The translations under genes and the position numbers were made by a program. A DNA stretch of 46,443 nt from CAZKCI01 sp964584165 (GTDB taxonomy: Bacteria; Auribacterota; Erginobacteria; Erginobacterales; CAZKCI01). The notes beneath the pieces are model-generated. The model was not told the origin of the DNA, did not search any database, and saw only the letters and a list, made by a program, of their open reading frames with translations. Shown one piece after another: positions 7,913-16,864 of the stretch. The first letter of the stretch is position 1. Every line of letters begins with the position of its first letter. Where the stretch lies: NCBI GenBank assembly GCA_964584165.1, contig CAZOYW010000025.1:1-46443 (forward strand), read 5' to 3'.

Positions 7913-9676
7913 ATGAAGATCGCGGGCGGATCCTTCTCTTCGATTCTCTCCGAGCCCCGCCGCCCCTTCGGCTCCGGACGGAGGACCGCCCTGGCCGCCA
8001 GTGCTCTGCTGGTCCTCTTCGCTGCGGTTTCCTTCGCCGCCGACCTCTGGCCCCTCCGGACCAGCCCGGCCGACTTCAGCGCGCCCTTCTTTTCCAACAC
8101 TCGGGCTCTGGCCATGCGGATCGACCTGACCCCCGCCATGGCCTTTTTCCCGGGCGGATCCCAAGGTCTCCCCTTTCATTCCCTCCCCTACGCCGCCCTG
8201 GTCAAGCTCACCTACCGCCTCATCCCGTTCCGCTGCCTCTGCCTGCGTGCGGTGTCCGTCGGCTCGAGCCTGGTGATGCTGATGCTGCTGTACCGCCTGG
8301 CCGCCCGCCTGTTCTGCCGGCCGGTGGCTCTGCTCTTCCTCTTCCTCCTGGTGACCTCTCCGAAGTATGTCGAAATGTTCCGGTCCTTCGGGATCGTGCC
8401 GATCTCGCAGGCTTTCCTGGTGGCCGGCGCCTCGGCGCTCGTCTGGAGTTGGGACGGCCGTTGGGCGGCGGGGAAGGTGTTTCTCCTCGCCCTCCTCGGA
8501 TATGTCCTCCTCACGGCCTACGTGGTGGCGCGGTTGTTCATCTTCCTTCCGGTCGGATATTTCTGCCTGCGCCTCCGGAGCGATTGGAGGAAACTCATCC
8601 TGTATCTCTTGTTTCTAACCGCGATCGTGCTGGCCGTCCAGCGGATGTTCCCGGCCGCCCGCTTCAACCTGATCGACTCGATCCTGATCCATTCCGAATG
8701 GCTTCGGTGGGACCGGGAATTCGTCGGGAACGACACCTCCGCCGGGCTAGCGATCAAACGTCTTAAGAACAACGCCAACCATCTCATCCGCTACCTCGGG
8801 ATCTATCGCCGGCCGTTCCGGGGCCCCGAGGGCGAATGGGGGATGCCGGACAGCCTGCTGGATCCCCTGCTGGCTCCGTTCTTCCTGCTGGGGCTGGCAG
8901 CCTGTCTCGGGGAAAGAAGCCGGAGGAGTGCGTTTGTGCTCCTCTGGCAAGGGATCTTCCTTCTGGTCCCCCTGCTCGCCGATTCCATACCGCCCCGGCG
9001 CATCATCTACGCCTTCACCCCGGCCTACCTGCTCGCCGCCGCGGGCCTTTGGATCGTCTTTCGTGTCGTCGGACTGCTCCTGCCCGGCCCCCGCCCGAGG
9101 AAGTGGCTGGCCGCCGCCGCGATTGTCTTTCTCGCCAGTCTAGGTAGCTGGGGCCTGTTGAGATTCTTCTTCCGCGAGACCAAGCCGGGCTACCCATATT
9201 CGCGCCGCCAGCTCGAAGAACTGGCGGTCGCCCTGTGCCGGGAGTCGGGTCCGATGCGGGTGGTCAGGTACAACCGGGCGAGCGAGCAGCTCATCTGGGG
9301 GAACCCCTATGTCGACCCCCGCTTCGTCGACCTGGGCTTCGCGGAGAAGCTGGAGTGCGACGTTTCCATGTTCGGTTCGCGGGAGAAGGGCATTGAATTC
9401 GGAGGCGGTGAGATCCGGCCGGCGAAGATCAAGGAGCAGGCGGAGTTTGCCCGTCGGGAGGGGGGAGGCGTCTTGTACGTTCATGCTTTCCCCCCGGGGA
9501 ATCCCAGAGCAGCGGAATACGAAGATTGGCCGGTCGCCGACCTTCGGGACATTCAGGACGGCTTGGTGCCCGGCGTCTCCCTATCGCTCCTCGCCGGCCT
9601 GCCGGAAGTGTGGGTGATGCGCGTTGCCGGCGAAGGAAGGACAACCAATCAGGGAGCGGTCCGGGAACGACCCTGA
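7913..9676 (+). CDS. Polytopic membrane protein, glycosyltransferase 39/ArnT-like (GT-C)
   Basis: 587 residues. A hydrophobic segment at about 26-44 is followed by a periplasmic loop, then about ten transmembrane helices to residue 420, and a soluble C-terminal domain of about 160 residues. The layout is that of GT-C enzymes that use polyprenyl-phosphate sugars on the periplasmic face. The usual acidic motif in the first loop is not clear; the best candidate is T-S-P-A-D-F near 48-53. Its place directly after a GT2 gene and an epimerase supports a role in surface glycan transfer, but it could be another dolichyl-phosphate-mannose transferase-like protein. Confidence 0.6.
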   Translation: MKIAGGSFSSILSEPRRPFGSGRRTALAASALLVLFAAVSFAADLWPLRTSPADFSAPFFSNTRALAMRIDLTPAMAFFPGGSQGLPFHSLPYAALVKLTYRLIPFRCLCLRAVSVGSSLVMLMLLYRLAARLFCRPVALLFLFLLVTSPKYVEMFRSFGIVPISQAFLVAGASALVWSWDGRWAAGKVFLLALLGYVLLTAYVVARLFIFLPVGYFCLRLRSDWRKLILYLLFLTAIVLAVQRMFPAARFNLIDSILIHSEWLRWDREFVGNDTSAGLAIKRLKNNANHLIRYLGIYRRPFRGPEGEWGMPDSLLDPLLAPFFLLGLAACLGERSRRSAFVLLWQGIFLLVPLLADSIPPRRIIYAFTPAYLLAAAGLWIVFRVVGLLLPGPRPRKWLAAAAIVFLASLGSWGLLRFFFRETKPGYPYSRRQLEELAVALCRESGPMRVVRYNRASEQLIWGNPYVDPRFVDLGFAEKLECDVSMFGSREKGIEFGGGEIRPAKIKEQAEFARREGGGVLYVHAFPPGNPRAAEYEDWPVADLRDIQDGLVPGVSLSLLAGLPEVWVMRVAGEGRTTNQGAVRERP

Positions 9677-9857
9677 GGGTCTGCAAGCCCTTGGCCCGGA
9701 GGTTCTCTCCCTCGACGATTTCCGCTCTTATGCGTCGAATCCGTTTCGGCGGGGTTCGCCTCCTGGATTGAGTTCGCCAGGGTATCCAGTCCTGTCCGCT
9801 CTTTGAGGCTCATCGCCGCCTTGCAAGCGCCTCTATCGTATATTATGTTTATTAAGG

Positions 9858-12800
9858 ATGAATGGATCTCGCGCCATTCTGATCGCCGGGGTTTGCGCGC
9901 TTTGCGCCGTGTCGCCGCCCCCCGCTTCCGCCGCCCTGATCGAAGAGGGCTTCGACGAGTTCACCTCTGGCGGCCGTCCCGCGGGATGGACCTTCAATAA
10001 CTGCAACGCCGACACCGACTCCTACACCACCTCGGCCAACTCCGGCGCCGCGCCCCCCTCGGTCAAGCTCGACGCCGAAGGGGACGCCGTCACCACCGCC
10101 GCCTTCGCCGATCCCGCCTCGGTCGAGTTCTGGATCAAGGGGGTCGGCACCGACGGCACCAGCTCCTTCCTGGTCGAGGAGTATTCCGGCTCGTCCTGGA
10201 ACGCCCTGACCACCGTCGCTCCCGTCCCGACCGCCGGGACGGAGTTCGGCCCACTACAGCTCCCCGCCTCCTCCACCCGGCTGAGGTTTACCTACAGCAA
10301 AAGCGCGGGCAACCTGGCCTTCGACGACGTCCTCGTCGCCGCCAACGGGGACGCCGACGTCGCCCCCGTGGCCGCCTTCCGGGAGGACACCTATCCCGGG
10401 GCGACCGCGATCCCCTCCGGCGGCTGGCACAACGACGGCCTCGTCACCTTTCAGTGGACGGACCCCGCTTCCCCGAGCGGAGACGCCTTCTACTATGAGA
10501 TCAATGCCGCCTCCGGCGCGACCGTCGATTTCAGCGAGGCCGAAACCGCCGACCCCTACGCCGAAGGGGTGAGCCTGGCCGCCTGGGAGGGCACCTGCTA
10601 TTTCCACGTCGCCGCCCGGACCGGCAACGGCAAGGAGGGGCCGGAGCGGACCTTCCGTTCCCGCTACGACCCCCGCGCGCCGCTCGCCGCCACGGACCTC
10701 GCCTCCCCGAGCCACTCCACCTCCGCCTGGAACGGCGTCACCGACGCCGTCTCGGTCGCCTGGACCGACGCCCTCGACGACACCGCGGAAACCTCCGACG
10801 TTTCGGGCGTGGCGGGCTACTACTACTCCCTCCGCCGCTCCTCCTCCTACCTCCCGCTTCCCTCCGATCCCTTCGTCTCCTTCGGCGACCAGTCGCTCAC
10901 CGTCTCGGCGGGCGACGGGACCTGGTACTTCCACCTCCGCTCGGTGGACAACGCCGGGAACCTCGACGCCGCGCCCGCCTCCCTGGGACCGATCCGGATC
11001 GACCTCGCCGCCCCGGAGGGCTTGTGGCTCCGGCTCCACTTCATTCAGTGGGTCCCGGAGGGGGAGGACGGCAACTACGGCGACTGCGAGCTCGCCGAGC
11101 TCCCCAACGGGGAGAACGTCCTGATCGACGGCGGGGGGGAGAAGGAATCGTCCTGGGGGCCGGACTCGCCGGTGGTGGAATACTTGCGGGAGCGGCTCGG
11201 CGAGGGCGGGGTCGTCTACTACATGGTCCTCTCCACCCCCGGGGAGGACAGCTACGCGGGGCTGGGCCCCGTCCTCGAAGCCTTCGACGTCCGCCACTAC
11301 TACGAGACCTCCCACTGGACCAACCCCTCCGCCCCCGCCGGATACACCGCCTTCAGCGAATCCGTCGACGCCGAGGGGGCGGCCGTCTACTACCTGGTCA
11401 CCTCAGGCGAGCAGGGCGGAGGGAAGATCCTCTCCGGCGCCGCTCCGGACTGCGGCCCCGGCTGGGACAACGCCGCCCTCGACGCCCGGGTGCTGGCGGC
11501 CTGGGACTCCAAAACCTCGGCCAACGCCCGCTCGGCGATCCTGCGCTTGCAGACGGGACGCTCGACCTTCCTCACCGGGGCCGACGCCCAGGCCGCCACG
11601 GCGAGCGCGAACGAGCCGATCACCTACGCGCTCGCCCACTACTCCTCCGAGATGGACGCCGACGTCTGGAAGTTCGACCACCAGGGGTCGGACTCCAACG
11701 GCTCCAACTCCCCCGCCGAACTCGCGGCGATCAGCCCGGACTACGCCGTCGTCCAGATCGGCTACGGCTCGATCGGGTCGCTCCCCGCCTCCGCGGCCCT
11801 GGACCGGGCCCGGGCCGCGGGGGCGGTCGTCTACCGGAATGACCTCGACGGGACAGTTCTCGCCCAGAGCGACGGGCGGGGCAACTACAACCTCGTCCGG
11901 GGCCGGGCCTACCGCGACGAGTCCTCGACCCCGGGGGCGGCCTATGACGCGGACGGCGACGACCTCCTCTCCTCCGTGGGCCTCCCCACCCAGCTCAAGA
12001 TCTCTTCCACGGCGGCCTCCTCGATCACCCTGTCCTGGCAGTCCGCCTGGGGCGAGGAAACCGGCGAGGCGGGCTACGACATCTACCGCTCCCCCCTCTC
12101 CGGAGGCTGGGCCGGGGCCGGCCTTGCCGCCAACCCCTACGGTTCGCCGACCGGGATCTACAAGAAGATCGCCTCGGTTCCCCGGGGGACGCTCGCCTTC
12201 ACCGATTCCGGGCTGACCGGCCTCTTCGCCGCCCAGTATTACTACCGGGTGGCCGCCTGGGCGACCCGGACCGACCCCGAGTCGGGCTATGCGGTCACCT
12301 ACGAGCGGCGCTACTCCAACGAGACGACCGCCGAGCCGGGCGAGGCGGCCGACGCCCTCGCGCCCGGGGCGATCTACAACCTCTCCGCCTCCGCCGGCGA
12401 GGAGCCCGGGTCGGTCGCGCTCGGCTGGACCGCCCCTCACGAGGATGGCTCCACCGGCGGCCGCTGCCGCTATTACGTGGTCAAATACTCCACCTCCTTC
12501 TCGATCGACACCGCGCCGGAATGGGACGCCGCCACCGAGGTCTTCGTCCAGACCTGGTATCCGGCCGATCCCGAGGCGGCCGACGCCATGACCGTCTCCG
12601 GCCTGGACGCCGAGTCCACCTACTACTTCTCCTTGCGCGCCTACGACGAGTACGGGAACGGGTCGCCGCTGGCCGCTTTCCCGGCGGTCTCCCCCCGGCG
12701 CTACCGGAAGGGGGACGTCGTGATCAACGAGGTCGGCTGGATGGGAACCTGGAACGCCTCCACCCATACCTTCCTCGAGCTCTACAACAACCTGGAAGTG

Positions 12801-15344
12801 GCGATTTCACTAGACGAATGGGGTTTGCTCCTCGACCCGACCGAGGCCTACAACCGGATCGCCGCCCTGGGCGTCCAGGGGCCGACCTACGGCGCGGTCG
12901 ACCAGATCTTCCATGGGAGGATCCAGGCCTCCCCCAACGGCTTCTACCTCCTGGAGTCCGACCGGACCGCGACCAATTTCCTGGGCGAGGCCGGGAACGA
13001 CACCCTCGACCACAACAACGGCCAGGTGGAGGATTCCCACCTGCTCAAGAACGGGGCGCCGATGACGGTTCGCCTATACGGTCCCGGCCTCCCGGTGGAC
13101 CGCTTCGAGAACGACGCCGCCCTCGCCGACCAGTCGGGCAAGGCCGACGCCGCCTGGACGGCGGATAGCTCCTACGTTCTTTCCGCGGCGGGGGCCCCCG
13201 AACGGGGCGGGACCGCCCTCCGAGCCGTGGCCGACTCCTCCTCCGCCTCCAGCCACTACTTCCAGGCCCTTCTCTCGGGCGATTCCGCCAACACCCGGGA
13301 CTGGTGGGACCCGGAAGAGGGAAGGGCGGGGGCGATGTCCTTCTGGGCGCGCTGGGAGTGGACGGAGTTCACCAACACCAACGTCGCCCTCCTGATGAAC
13401 CTGCGCACCGGCTCCTCGACCTGGACCGGCTGGACCGCTCCCTGCAAGATCTACCAGCCCGAAGCCGTCACCGGGGGTAGCTGGAACAAGGTTTTCGTGG
13501 ACTGGGCGCTCTACACCGCCACCGGGATCGACTTGAACGACGTCCAGGCGGTTCGTTTCCGTCTCGCCGAGGGCCAGTCCGACTCCGCCCACCTCAAGGG
13601 GACACTCTACCTCGATAACCTCTACGCCGACGTGACGGTCGACGCGCTCGATTGCGCCGCCGGCTGGTTCGCCGGGACCGACGCCTTCACCGCCTACAGC
13701 GCTGTCTCCGGCGCCCCCGCCGGGCCCTGGGGGAACGTGATGGGACGAAGAGCGCCCCGGGGCGAGACCGGCGACCCCGACAACTGGCAGGACTTCGTCC
13801 ACTACGGGTCCTGGACCGACGAATCCGAGCTCTGGTGCGCCGAGGATTCCGTCGGGCTCTACGTGTTCGGGACCCCGGGCGCCCGCAACTCCGTCTACGT
13901 GGACCGGGAGAAGGACTCCGACGGGGACGGGATGTGGGACGTCTTCGAGGACGGCTACGGCCTCGACGGGGCCGATCCGAACAACTACCCGGCCGGGGCC
14001 AAGACCGGCCCCGCCGACGACCTGGACGGCGACGGCTTCTCGAACCTCCAGGAGTTTTACCTCCGCACCGACCCCTCCGACGCCTCCTACTACTTCCGCC
14101 TGGAGACGGTCGGTCCCGGCGTCCTGAACCTCCCCGTCCTCGCCTGGGCCTCCTGGAACCGCCAGTCCTTCGCGCTCGACTTCTGGACCGACGAGGAGAT
14201 AGCCCCCGAGTACGACATCCTCGCCGCCGACTGGACGGTCGCCGACCAGGCGCAAGGGGAATTCCCCCACCCCGACTGGTTCAACCTGACCGGGACCTGG
14301 GGGGTTCTCCAGGAGGGGGCGCCGGCGGCCTGGAACGCCCCCACCACCTCCCGGACGGACGTCTCCGCGGCCAACCTCGCCGACGGCGACATCCGCTTCT
14401 ACCGGATCTGCCTGAGCGGTTCCCGCCTGGAGGGAGACTGGTCGAACTACACGCTGGCCTCCGAGCCGGGTAAGGGGTCGGACCCCGACCGGAGAGTGAG
14501 CGTAGTCGCCGCGCAGGTCTTCCTCGTCCAGAAGAAGGGTTTGAGCCTCTCCGGCGAGGGGATGCACGGCCTGGCGGGGAGGAACGACCTCCGAAGCGGG
14601 GCGCTCAACAACGTTCTCGGATGCGGTCTTCCCGCCGGCGAGATCTCGCCCGAGTCGACCAACGTCAACTTCTACTTCGCCCAGACCTCGGCCGCCAACC
14701 CCTATCCGACCTCGACCGATTTTCTCTCCAGCATCGCCGGCGACGGCTGGCGCCAGACGGACTACACCCCGGCGATCCGCAAGGTGGTCGCCGACGAGGG
14801 ATTCCGGATCAACCTCCGCTCCGCGCCTTCCCCGGACTACATCTTCCTGGGCGCCCAACTCCGGATGGACCCCTATTACCACCTGATCAACCGGTCCACG
14901 GGGCCCGGGGAGCCGGGCGCCGACGAGGCCCGCGCCACCCTCCTATCCTACAACTTCCCGGTGGAGGTTCCCTTTGTCACCGGTTTCGATTTCTTCAGTA
15001 CCATGACCGGCACCGCGCACCCCATCCCCCACTTTGAGTTTATCCAGAACGACAACGTCATCCTGTACGATCGCGACATCTCCTCCCGCTTCGGCGCCGG
15101 CTACGAGTCGGTCCTGGTTGGCGTCTACTTCGATCACCAGGAGGGGGAGCAGCGCTGGGAGTACTATACTCCCTTGGAATTAAATGAGGAAGAGGTCGGG
15201 CCCGAGCTCGTGATCTCGCCGGGGATGCCGATCCAAGTCCTGCAGTTCTGGGACCCGGCGGGCTGCCCCGACTGGTCGGTCCAGGATTCCGTCCCCTACC
15301 AGGCGGGCGGGGCGAACGCGATCGGGACGGTTCTGAAGTATTAA
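9858..15344 (+). CDS. Giant secreted multidomain protein: degenerate ComEC-like metallo-beta-lactamase domain, Fn3, split lamin-tail domain
   Basis: 1828 residues. Signal peptide 1-26; residues 30-175 match the N-terminal domain of the genes at 1-143 and 654-2120. Two Fn3/Ig-like domains (175-388) lead to a metallo-beta-lactamase-like domain (about 389-690): F-I-Q-W, N-V-L-I-D-G-G, N-A-R-S-A-I-L-R-L, F-L-T-G-A-D and F-D-H-Q-G-S follow the order of the ComEC hydrolase domain. The metal ligands H-x-H-x-D-H are replaced by S-T-P-G-E-D, so it is probably not catalytic. Two Fn3 domains (700-950) precede a lamin-tail domain starting V-V-I-N-E-V-G-W (953); its closing G-T-P-G-A-R-N lies at about 1337, separated by a jelly-roll-like insert (1087-1264). 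D-x-D-G-D-G calcium loops occupy 1353-1400. The C-terminus (1400-1828) is unrecognised. Likely extracellular. Confidence 0.8.
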   Translation: MNGSRAILIAGVCALCAVSPPPASAALIEEGFDEFTSGGRPAGWTFNNCNADTDSYTTSANSGAAPPSVKLDAEGDAVTTAAFADPASVEFWIKGVGTDGTSSFLVEEYSGSSWNALTTVAPVPTAGTEFGPLQLPASSTRLRFTYSKSAGNLAFDDVLVAANGDADVAPVAAFREDTYPGATAIPSGGWHNDGLVTFQWTDPASPSGDAFYYEINAASGATVDFSEAETADPYAEGVSLAAWEGTCYFHVAARTGNGKEGPERTFRSRYDPRAPLAATDLASPSHSTSAWNGVTDAVSVAWTDALDDTAETSDVSGVAGYYYSLRRSSSYLPLPSDPFVSFGDQSLTVSAGDGTWYFHLRSVDNAGNLDAAPASLGPIRIDLAAPEGLWLRLHFIQWVPEGEDGNYGDCELAELPNGENVLIDGGGEKESSWGPDSPVVEYLRERLGEGGVVYYMVLSTPGEDSYAGLGPVLEAFDVRHYYETSHWTNPSAPAGYTAFSESVDAEGAAVYYLVTSGEQGGGKILSGAAPDCGPGWDNAALDARVLAAWDSKTSANARSAILRLQTGRSTFLTGADAQAATASANEPITYALAHYSSEMDADVWKFDHQGSDSNGSNSPAELAAISPDYAVVQIGYGSIGSLPASAALDRARAAGAVVYRNDLDGTVLAQSDGRGNYNLVRGRAYRDESSTPGAAYDADGDDLLSSVGLPTQLKISSTAASSITLSWQSAWGEETGEAGYDIYRSPLSGGWAGAGLAANPYGSPTGIYKKIASVPRGTLAFTDSGLTGLFAAQYYYRVAAWATRTDPESGYAVTYERRYSNETTAEPGEAADALAPGAIYNLSASAGEEPGSVALGWTAPHEDGSTGGRCRYYVVKYSTSFSIDTAPEWDAATEVFVQTWYPADPEAADAMTVSGLDAESTYYFSLRAYDEYGNGSPLAAFPAVSPRRYRKGDVVINEVGWMGTWNASTHTFLELYNNLEVAISLDEWGLLLDPTEAYNRIAALGVQGPTYGAVDQIFHGRIQASPNGFYLLESDRTATNFLGEAGNDTLDHNNGQVEDSHLLKNGAPMTVRLYGPGLPVDRFENDAALADQSGKADAAWTADSSYVLSAAGAPERGGTALRAVADSSSASSHYFQALLSGDSANTRDWWDPEEGRAGAMSFWARWEWTEFTNTNVALLMNLRTGSSTWTGWTAPCKIYQPEAVTGGSWNKVFVDWALYTATGIDLNDVQAVRFRLAEGQSDSAHLKGTLYLDNLYADVTVDALDCAAGWFAGTDAFTAYSAVSGAPAGPWGNVMGRRAPRGETGDPDNWQDFVHYGSWTDESELWCAEDSVGLYVFGTPGARNSVYVDREKDSDGDGMWDVFEDGYGLDGADPNNYPAGAKTGPADDLDGDGFSNLQEFYLRTDPSDASYYFRLETVGPGVLNLPVLAWASWNRQSFALDFWTDEEIAPEYDILAADWTVADQAQGEFPHPDWFNLTGTWGVLQEGAPAAWNAPTTSRTDVSAANLADGDIRFYRICLSGSRLEGDWSNYTLASEPGKGSDPDRRVSVVAAQVFLVQKKGLSLSGEGMHGLAGRNDLRSGALNNVLGCGLPAGEISPESTNVNFYFAQTSAANPYPTSTDFLSSIAGDGWRQTDYTPAIRKVVADEGFRINLRSAPSPDYIFLGAQLRMDPYYHLINRSTGPGEPGADEARATLLSYNFPVEVPFVTGFDFFSTMTGTAHPIPHFEFIQNDNVILYDRDISSRFGAGYESVLVGVYFDHQEGEQRWEYYTPLELNEEEVGPELVISPGMPIQVLQFWDPAGCPDWSVQDSVPYQAGGANAIGTVLKY

Positions 15345-15382
15345 AAACCGTGGGGAGCCCCTCCGGCCTCCCCACGGTTTTT
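15343..15382 (+). terminator. Intrinsic terminator of the giant secreted protein gene
   Basis: A perfect 15-bp stem (15343-15357 with 15368-15382) ends in five T. Its first bases overlap the TAA stop at 15342-15344. Confidence 0.88.
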
Positions 15383-15429
15383 AAGGTTGGTCCGAGAAGA
15401 TGGGGATTCGGTCCCCGTAGCCGCGGTCG

Positions 15430-15733
15430 GGCGAACATGAAGTTCGCCCCTACAAACCCACGATCGATCCCGCCCCGCGGCAGTAGGGGCGAACCTGCCT
15501 ACCCCGATCGATCGGGGGTGTTCGCCCCGCCCGGCCCCCCGTCGATCTGTAGGGGCGAACCTTGTGTTCGCCCCGCCGCGGCTGGGCGAACATGAAGTTC
15601 GCCCCTACAAACCCACGATCAATCCCGCCCCGCGGTCGGGCGAACATGAAGTTCGCCCCTACAAACCCACGATCGATCCCGCCGCCGCGGCAGTAGGGGC
15701 GAACTTGCCTTCCCCGATCGATCGGGGGGGGCG
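15430..15733. repeat. Cluster of six REP elements (family 1)
   Basis: Copies: 15430-15457 (reverse), 15483-15526 (forward, long form with CCCCGATCGATCGGGG), 15548-15573 (forward), 15584-15611 and 15638-15665 (reverse), 15692-15733 (forward long form lacking its final arm). Reverse copies are followed by ACAAACCCACGATC, the same flank as at 2510. The cluster fills the gap between the terminator at 15382 and the stop of the glycosyltransferase at 15756. Confidence 0.85.
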
Positions 15734-15755
15734 TCCAGACCATTGCCGAGCCGGG

Positions 15756-16715
15756 TCAGAAGCCGTGGGTCTCTTCCACGATGTAGAGGGGGCGGGCCTT
15801 GGTCTCCTCGAATACCCGGACCAGGTACTCCCCGAGCACGCCCAGGAAGACGAGCTGGATGCCGCCCAGGAAGAGGACGGAGGTGAGGACCGAGGTCCAG
15901 CCCGGGATCGCCCGGGACGTGAAGATCCGGATGGCCAGGGCGTAGAGGATATAGAGGAAGGAGAGAAGGGTCACCATGAGCCCGAGGTAAGCGGCGAGGC
16001 GGAGGGGGAAGGCGGAGAAGGAGGTGATCCCGTCGGCGGCGAGGGCGAGCATCCGGGGGAGCGAGTAGGCGCTCCGTCCGGCGCGGCGGGGCTCGGGCCG
16101 GTAGGAGACGCACTCCTGCCGGAAGCCCGCCCAGCGGACGAGCCCCCGCCAGAACCGCGCCCGCTCCTTCATCGCCCGCAGGGCGTCCGCCACCGTCCGG
16201 TCGAGGAGGCGGAAATCGGCCGAGCCGGGGGGGAGGTCGAGGTCGGCGATCCGCTTGAGGACGGCGTAGAAGAGGCGGGAGGTCAGCCGTTTCCCCGGCC
16301 CCGCCGCGCCGCTCTCCTCCCGAACCGCGTTCACCACCCGCGCCCCCGCCCGCCAGCGGGCGACCAGCTCGGGGATGAGCTCGGGGGGGTGCTGGAGGTC
16401 GGCGTCGAGCGTGATCAAGGCCTCCCCGCGCGCCCGGTCGATCCCGGCGGCCAGGGCAAAAGCCTGGCCGAAGTTTCGGGAGAGGCCGATAACGCGGACC
16501 GAGGGGTCGTCCCGCCGGAGCGCGAGCATCGTCCGGCGGGAGCCGTCGGTGGAGCCGTCGTCGACCAGGATGATCTCGGACTCTCCGCCGATCCGGTCCA
16601 GCGCCTGCCGGAGCCGGCGGTGGAGCTCGTTGAGGTTGCCCTCCTCGTTGAAGACCGGCACGACGACGGATATGGCCGGCGAGGAGGAGGGGGGGGATGC
16701 CTGTTCGCGGGTCAT
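15756..16715 (-). CDS. GT2 glycosyltransferase with C-terminal membrane anchor (GtrB/ArnC-like)
   Basis: 319 residues. I-S-V-V-V-P-V-F-N-E-E at 15-25, L-V-D-D-G-S-T-D-G near 50-58 and L-D-A-D-L-Q-H-P-P near 102-110 are the GT2 donor and metal motifs. Two transmembrane helices near 233-265 and 275-300 and the ending E-E-T-K-x-R-P-x-Y are typical of undecaprenyl-phosphate glycosyltransferases such as GtrB, ArnC and PglD-like proteins. It charges undecaprenyl phosphate with a sugar at the inner membrane. TATAGG lies seven bases before the ATG and there is no Shine-Dalgarno sequence. It stands alone, divergent from the methyltransferase gene. Confidence 0.9.
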   Translation of the reverse strand: MTREQASPPSSSPAISVVVPVFNEEGNLNELHRRLRQALDRIGGESEIILVDDGSTDGSRRTMLALRRDDPSVRVIGLSRNFGQAFALAAGIDRARGEALITLDADLQHPPELIPELVARWRAGARVVNAVREESGAAGPGKRLTSRLFYAVLKRIADLDLPPGSADFRLLDRTVADALRAMKERARFWRGLVRWAGFRQECVSYRPEPRRAGRSAYSLPRMLALAADGITSFSAFPLRLAAYLGLMVTLLSFLYILYALAIRIFTSRAIPGWTSVLTSVLFLGGIQLVFLGVLGEYLVRVFEETKARPLYIVEETHGF

Positions 16716-16722
16716 GGCTTGT

Positions 16723-16728
16723 CCTATA
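16723..16728 (-). promoter_or_regulatory. -10-like box seven bases before the glycosyltransferase start
   Basis: TATAGG on the minus strand, then seven bases, then ATG (16715). One of the cases suggesting a leaderless transcript; no clear -35. Confidence 0.35.
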
Positions 16729-16853
16729 TGAGCAGGTAGTCCACAAGAATGATACCAGCATCCCGCTCAACAATACAGTCGGTAAACTGCTGTCTGTTGA
16801 ATCAGCCAGGTCAAGCCGGCGATTTTTGCGTCTTTTGCGCCTCGGGGGGTTAC

Positions 16854-16859
16854 TATAAT
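16854..16859 (+). promoter_or_regulatory. TATAAT box five bases before the methyltransferase start
   Basis: An exact TATAAT at 16854-16859 with the first ATG at 16865. No Shine-Dalgarno sequence is present. The mRNA would be leaderless, or have a leader of about 14 bases if the ATG at 16880 is used. Confidence 0.5.
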
Positions 16860-16864
16860 CCCGG

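Noticed and set aside
9821..9849. TTGCAA-N17-TATGTT promoter before the giant protein gene
   Set aside because: The -10 would be only eight bases from the ATG and is a weak match; TATTAT at 9841-9846 fits better but its spacing to TTGCAA is 14, so neither is called as a feature.
10254..14882. Long open frames antisense to the giant secreted protein gene
   Set aside because: They are mirror frames of GC-rich codons: composition dominated by Gly, Arg, Val and Asp without motifs, signal peptides or ribosome binding sites.
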